10,055 nucleotides of DNA, from contig CAMBEY010000087.1 in the NCBI GenBank assembly GCA_945865705.1, forward strand, positions 1 to 10,055. The letters are read 5' to 3'. Source of the DNA: Candidatus Sulfopaludibacter sp. SbA3 (GTDB lineage: Bacteria; Acidobacteriota; Terriglobia; 2-12-FULL-54-10). Numbering within the stretch: the first letter of the stretch is position 1; each line of letters starts with the position of its first letter. Of this stretch, positions 9,650 to 10,055 are shown piece after piece. The position numbers were made by a program, and so were the translations under genes. The notes beneath the pieces are model-generated. The model had not been told where the DNA came from. It saw only the letters and a list, made by a program, of their open reading frames with translations, and did not search any database.

Positions 9650-10055
9650 TTACACGTCCAGGTTTTTCACGTCGAGGGCGTTGTCTTCGATGAATTTGCG
9701 GCGGACTTCCACGTCTTCGCCCATCAGCGTCGAGAAGATGGTCTCGGCCTCGGCCAGATCGTCCAGGCGGACTTGCAGCAGCGTGCGCTTCTCGGCGTTC
9801 ATGGTGGTTTCCCACAACTGTTCCGCCGACATCTCGCCAAGACCCTTATAGCGGGTTACGGTGAAGTCCTTCTTGCCCTGATCGATCACGAAGTCCAGCA
9901 AGGCGCGCGCGCTCACGTGGCTCGGAGCCGGCTTGTCGCCGGGTTTTTCCGCGGCTTTTTGTTCCGCCGTCTGGACCAGCACGAAGGGCGGCTTGTCGAA
10001 CGGCACGAGGTCCTTCGATAGCGCGCGCAGGCGCTTGTACTCGGGCAACGATGCC
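9650..10055 (-). CDS. gyrB: DNA gyrase subunit B, C-terminal part (cut by the window edge)
   Basis: GyrB is the ATPase subunit of gyrase. Only its last 134 residues are present; the gene continues beyond the right edge, so the ATPase domain, transducer and Toprim catalytic acids are not visible. What remains is the end of the Toprim/tail region: TVTRYKGLGEMSAEQLWETTM is the strongly conserved family block, followed by EKRTLLQVRLDD, the IFSTLMGEDVEVRRKFIEDNA block and the terminal LDVKNLDV. These features fit GyrB or the closely related ParE; the complete GyrA with its GyrA box nearby favours GyrB. A charged Ala/Lys/Pro-rich stretch (AEQKAAEKPGDKPAPSH) lies just before the conserved block. It reads leftward, converges with pyrF, and is separated from gyrA by pyrF. 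Confidence 0.93.
   Translation of the reverse strand, partial: ASLPEYKRLRALSKDLVPFDKPPFVLVQTAEQKAAEKPGDKPAPSHVSARALLDFVIDQGKKDFTVTRYKGLGEMSAEQLWETTMNAEKRTLLQVRLDDLAEAETIFSTLMGEDVEVRRKFIEDNALDVKNLDV

Overview
The window is a GC-rich bacterial chromosome segment (roughly 60% GC by eye) made almost entirely of housekeeping genes, with a few accessory elements between them. No gene gives a firm taxonomic assignment. The GyrA/GyrB sequence style, the non-canonical Nramp-family carrier and the intergenic 'TTAGCCACAGAG...' inverted repeat together suggest an Acidobacteriota-like soil or sediment organism; this is an inference, not a proof. I found no rRNA, tRNA, CRISPR array, transposase or complete new defence system.

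Left part (1-2976). A small AbrB/SpoVT-type DNA-binding protein reads rightward and its tail overlaps the 3' end of pyrE, which reads leftward. A leftward gene string follows in the order purS -> glmS -> pyrE, with 40-50 bp gaps. It joins purine synthesis (PurS), amino-sugar synthesis (GlmS) and pyrimidine synthesis (PyrE), three pathways that draw on glutamine or PRPP. The purS-glmS and glmS-pyrE gaps each hold a copy of a related ~28-bp GC-rich repeat placed just after the upstream stop codon.

Middle (2977-5925). A rightward Nramp-superfamily carrier lacking the usual metal-site motifs converges on a leftward larE (sulfur transferase for the nickel-pincer cofactor). Between them lies a long, nearly perfect inverted repeat with a T-rich flank, probably a dispersed repeat acting as a terminator. 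Upstream of larE is a more AT-rich ORF6N-domain gene of phage/mobile type that starts 9 bp after the gyrA stop. It contains a perfect 12-bp-arm palindrome in its coding sequence, and a second palindrome sits between it and larE.

Right part (5926-10055). A complete gyrA (leftward), a divergent pyrF (rightward), and the C-terminal end of gyrB (leftward, cut by the window edge). The 325-bp gyrA-pyrF gap holds candidate promoters for both genes, an 8-bp-stem hairpin at the predicted 5' end of the gyrA mRNA, and three degenerate 12-bp tandem repeats. The two gyrase genes supply the subunits of one A2B2 enzyme, while pyrF and pyrE supply the last two steps of UMP synthesis from separate loci.

The best candidates for follow-up are the intergenic repeats, the palindromes around the ORF6N gene, and the altered substrate site of the Nramp relative. 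None of these amounts to a demonstrated new system.
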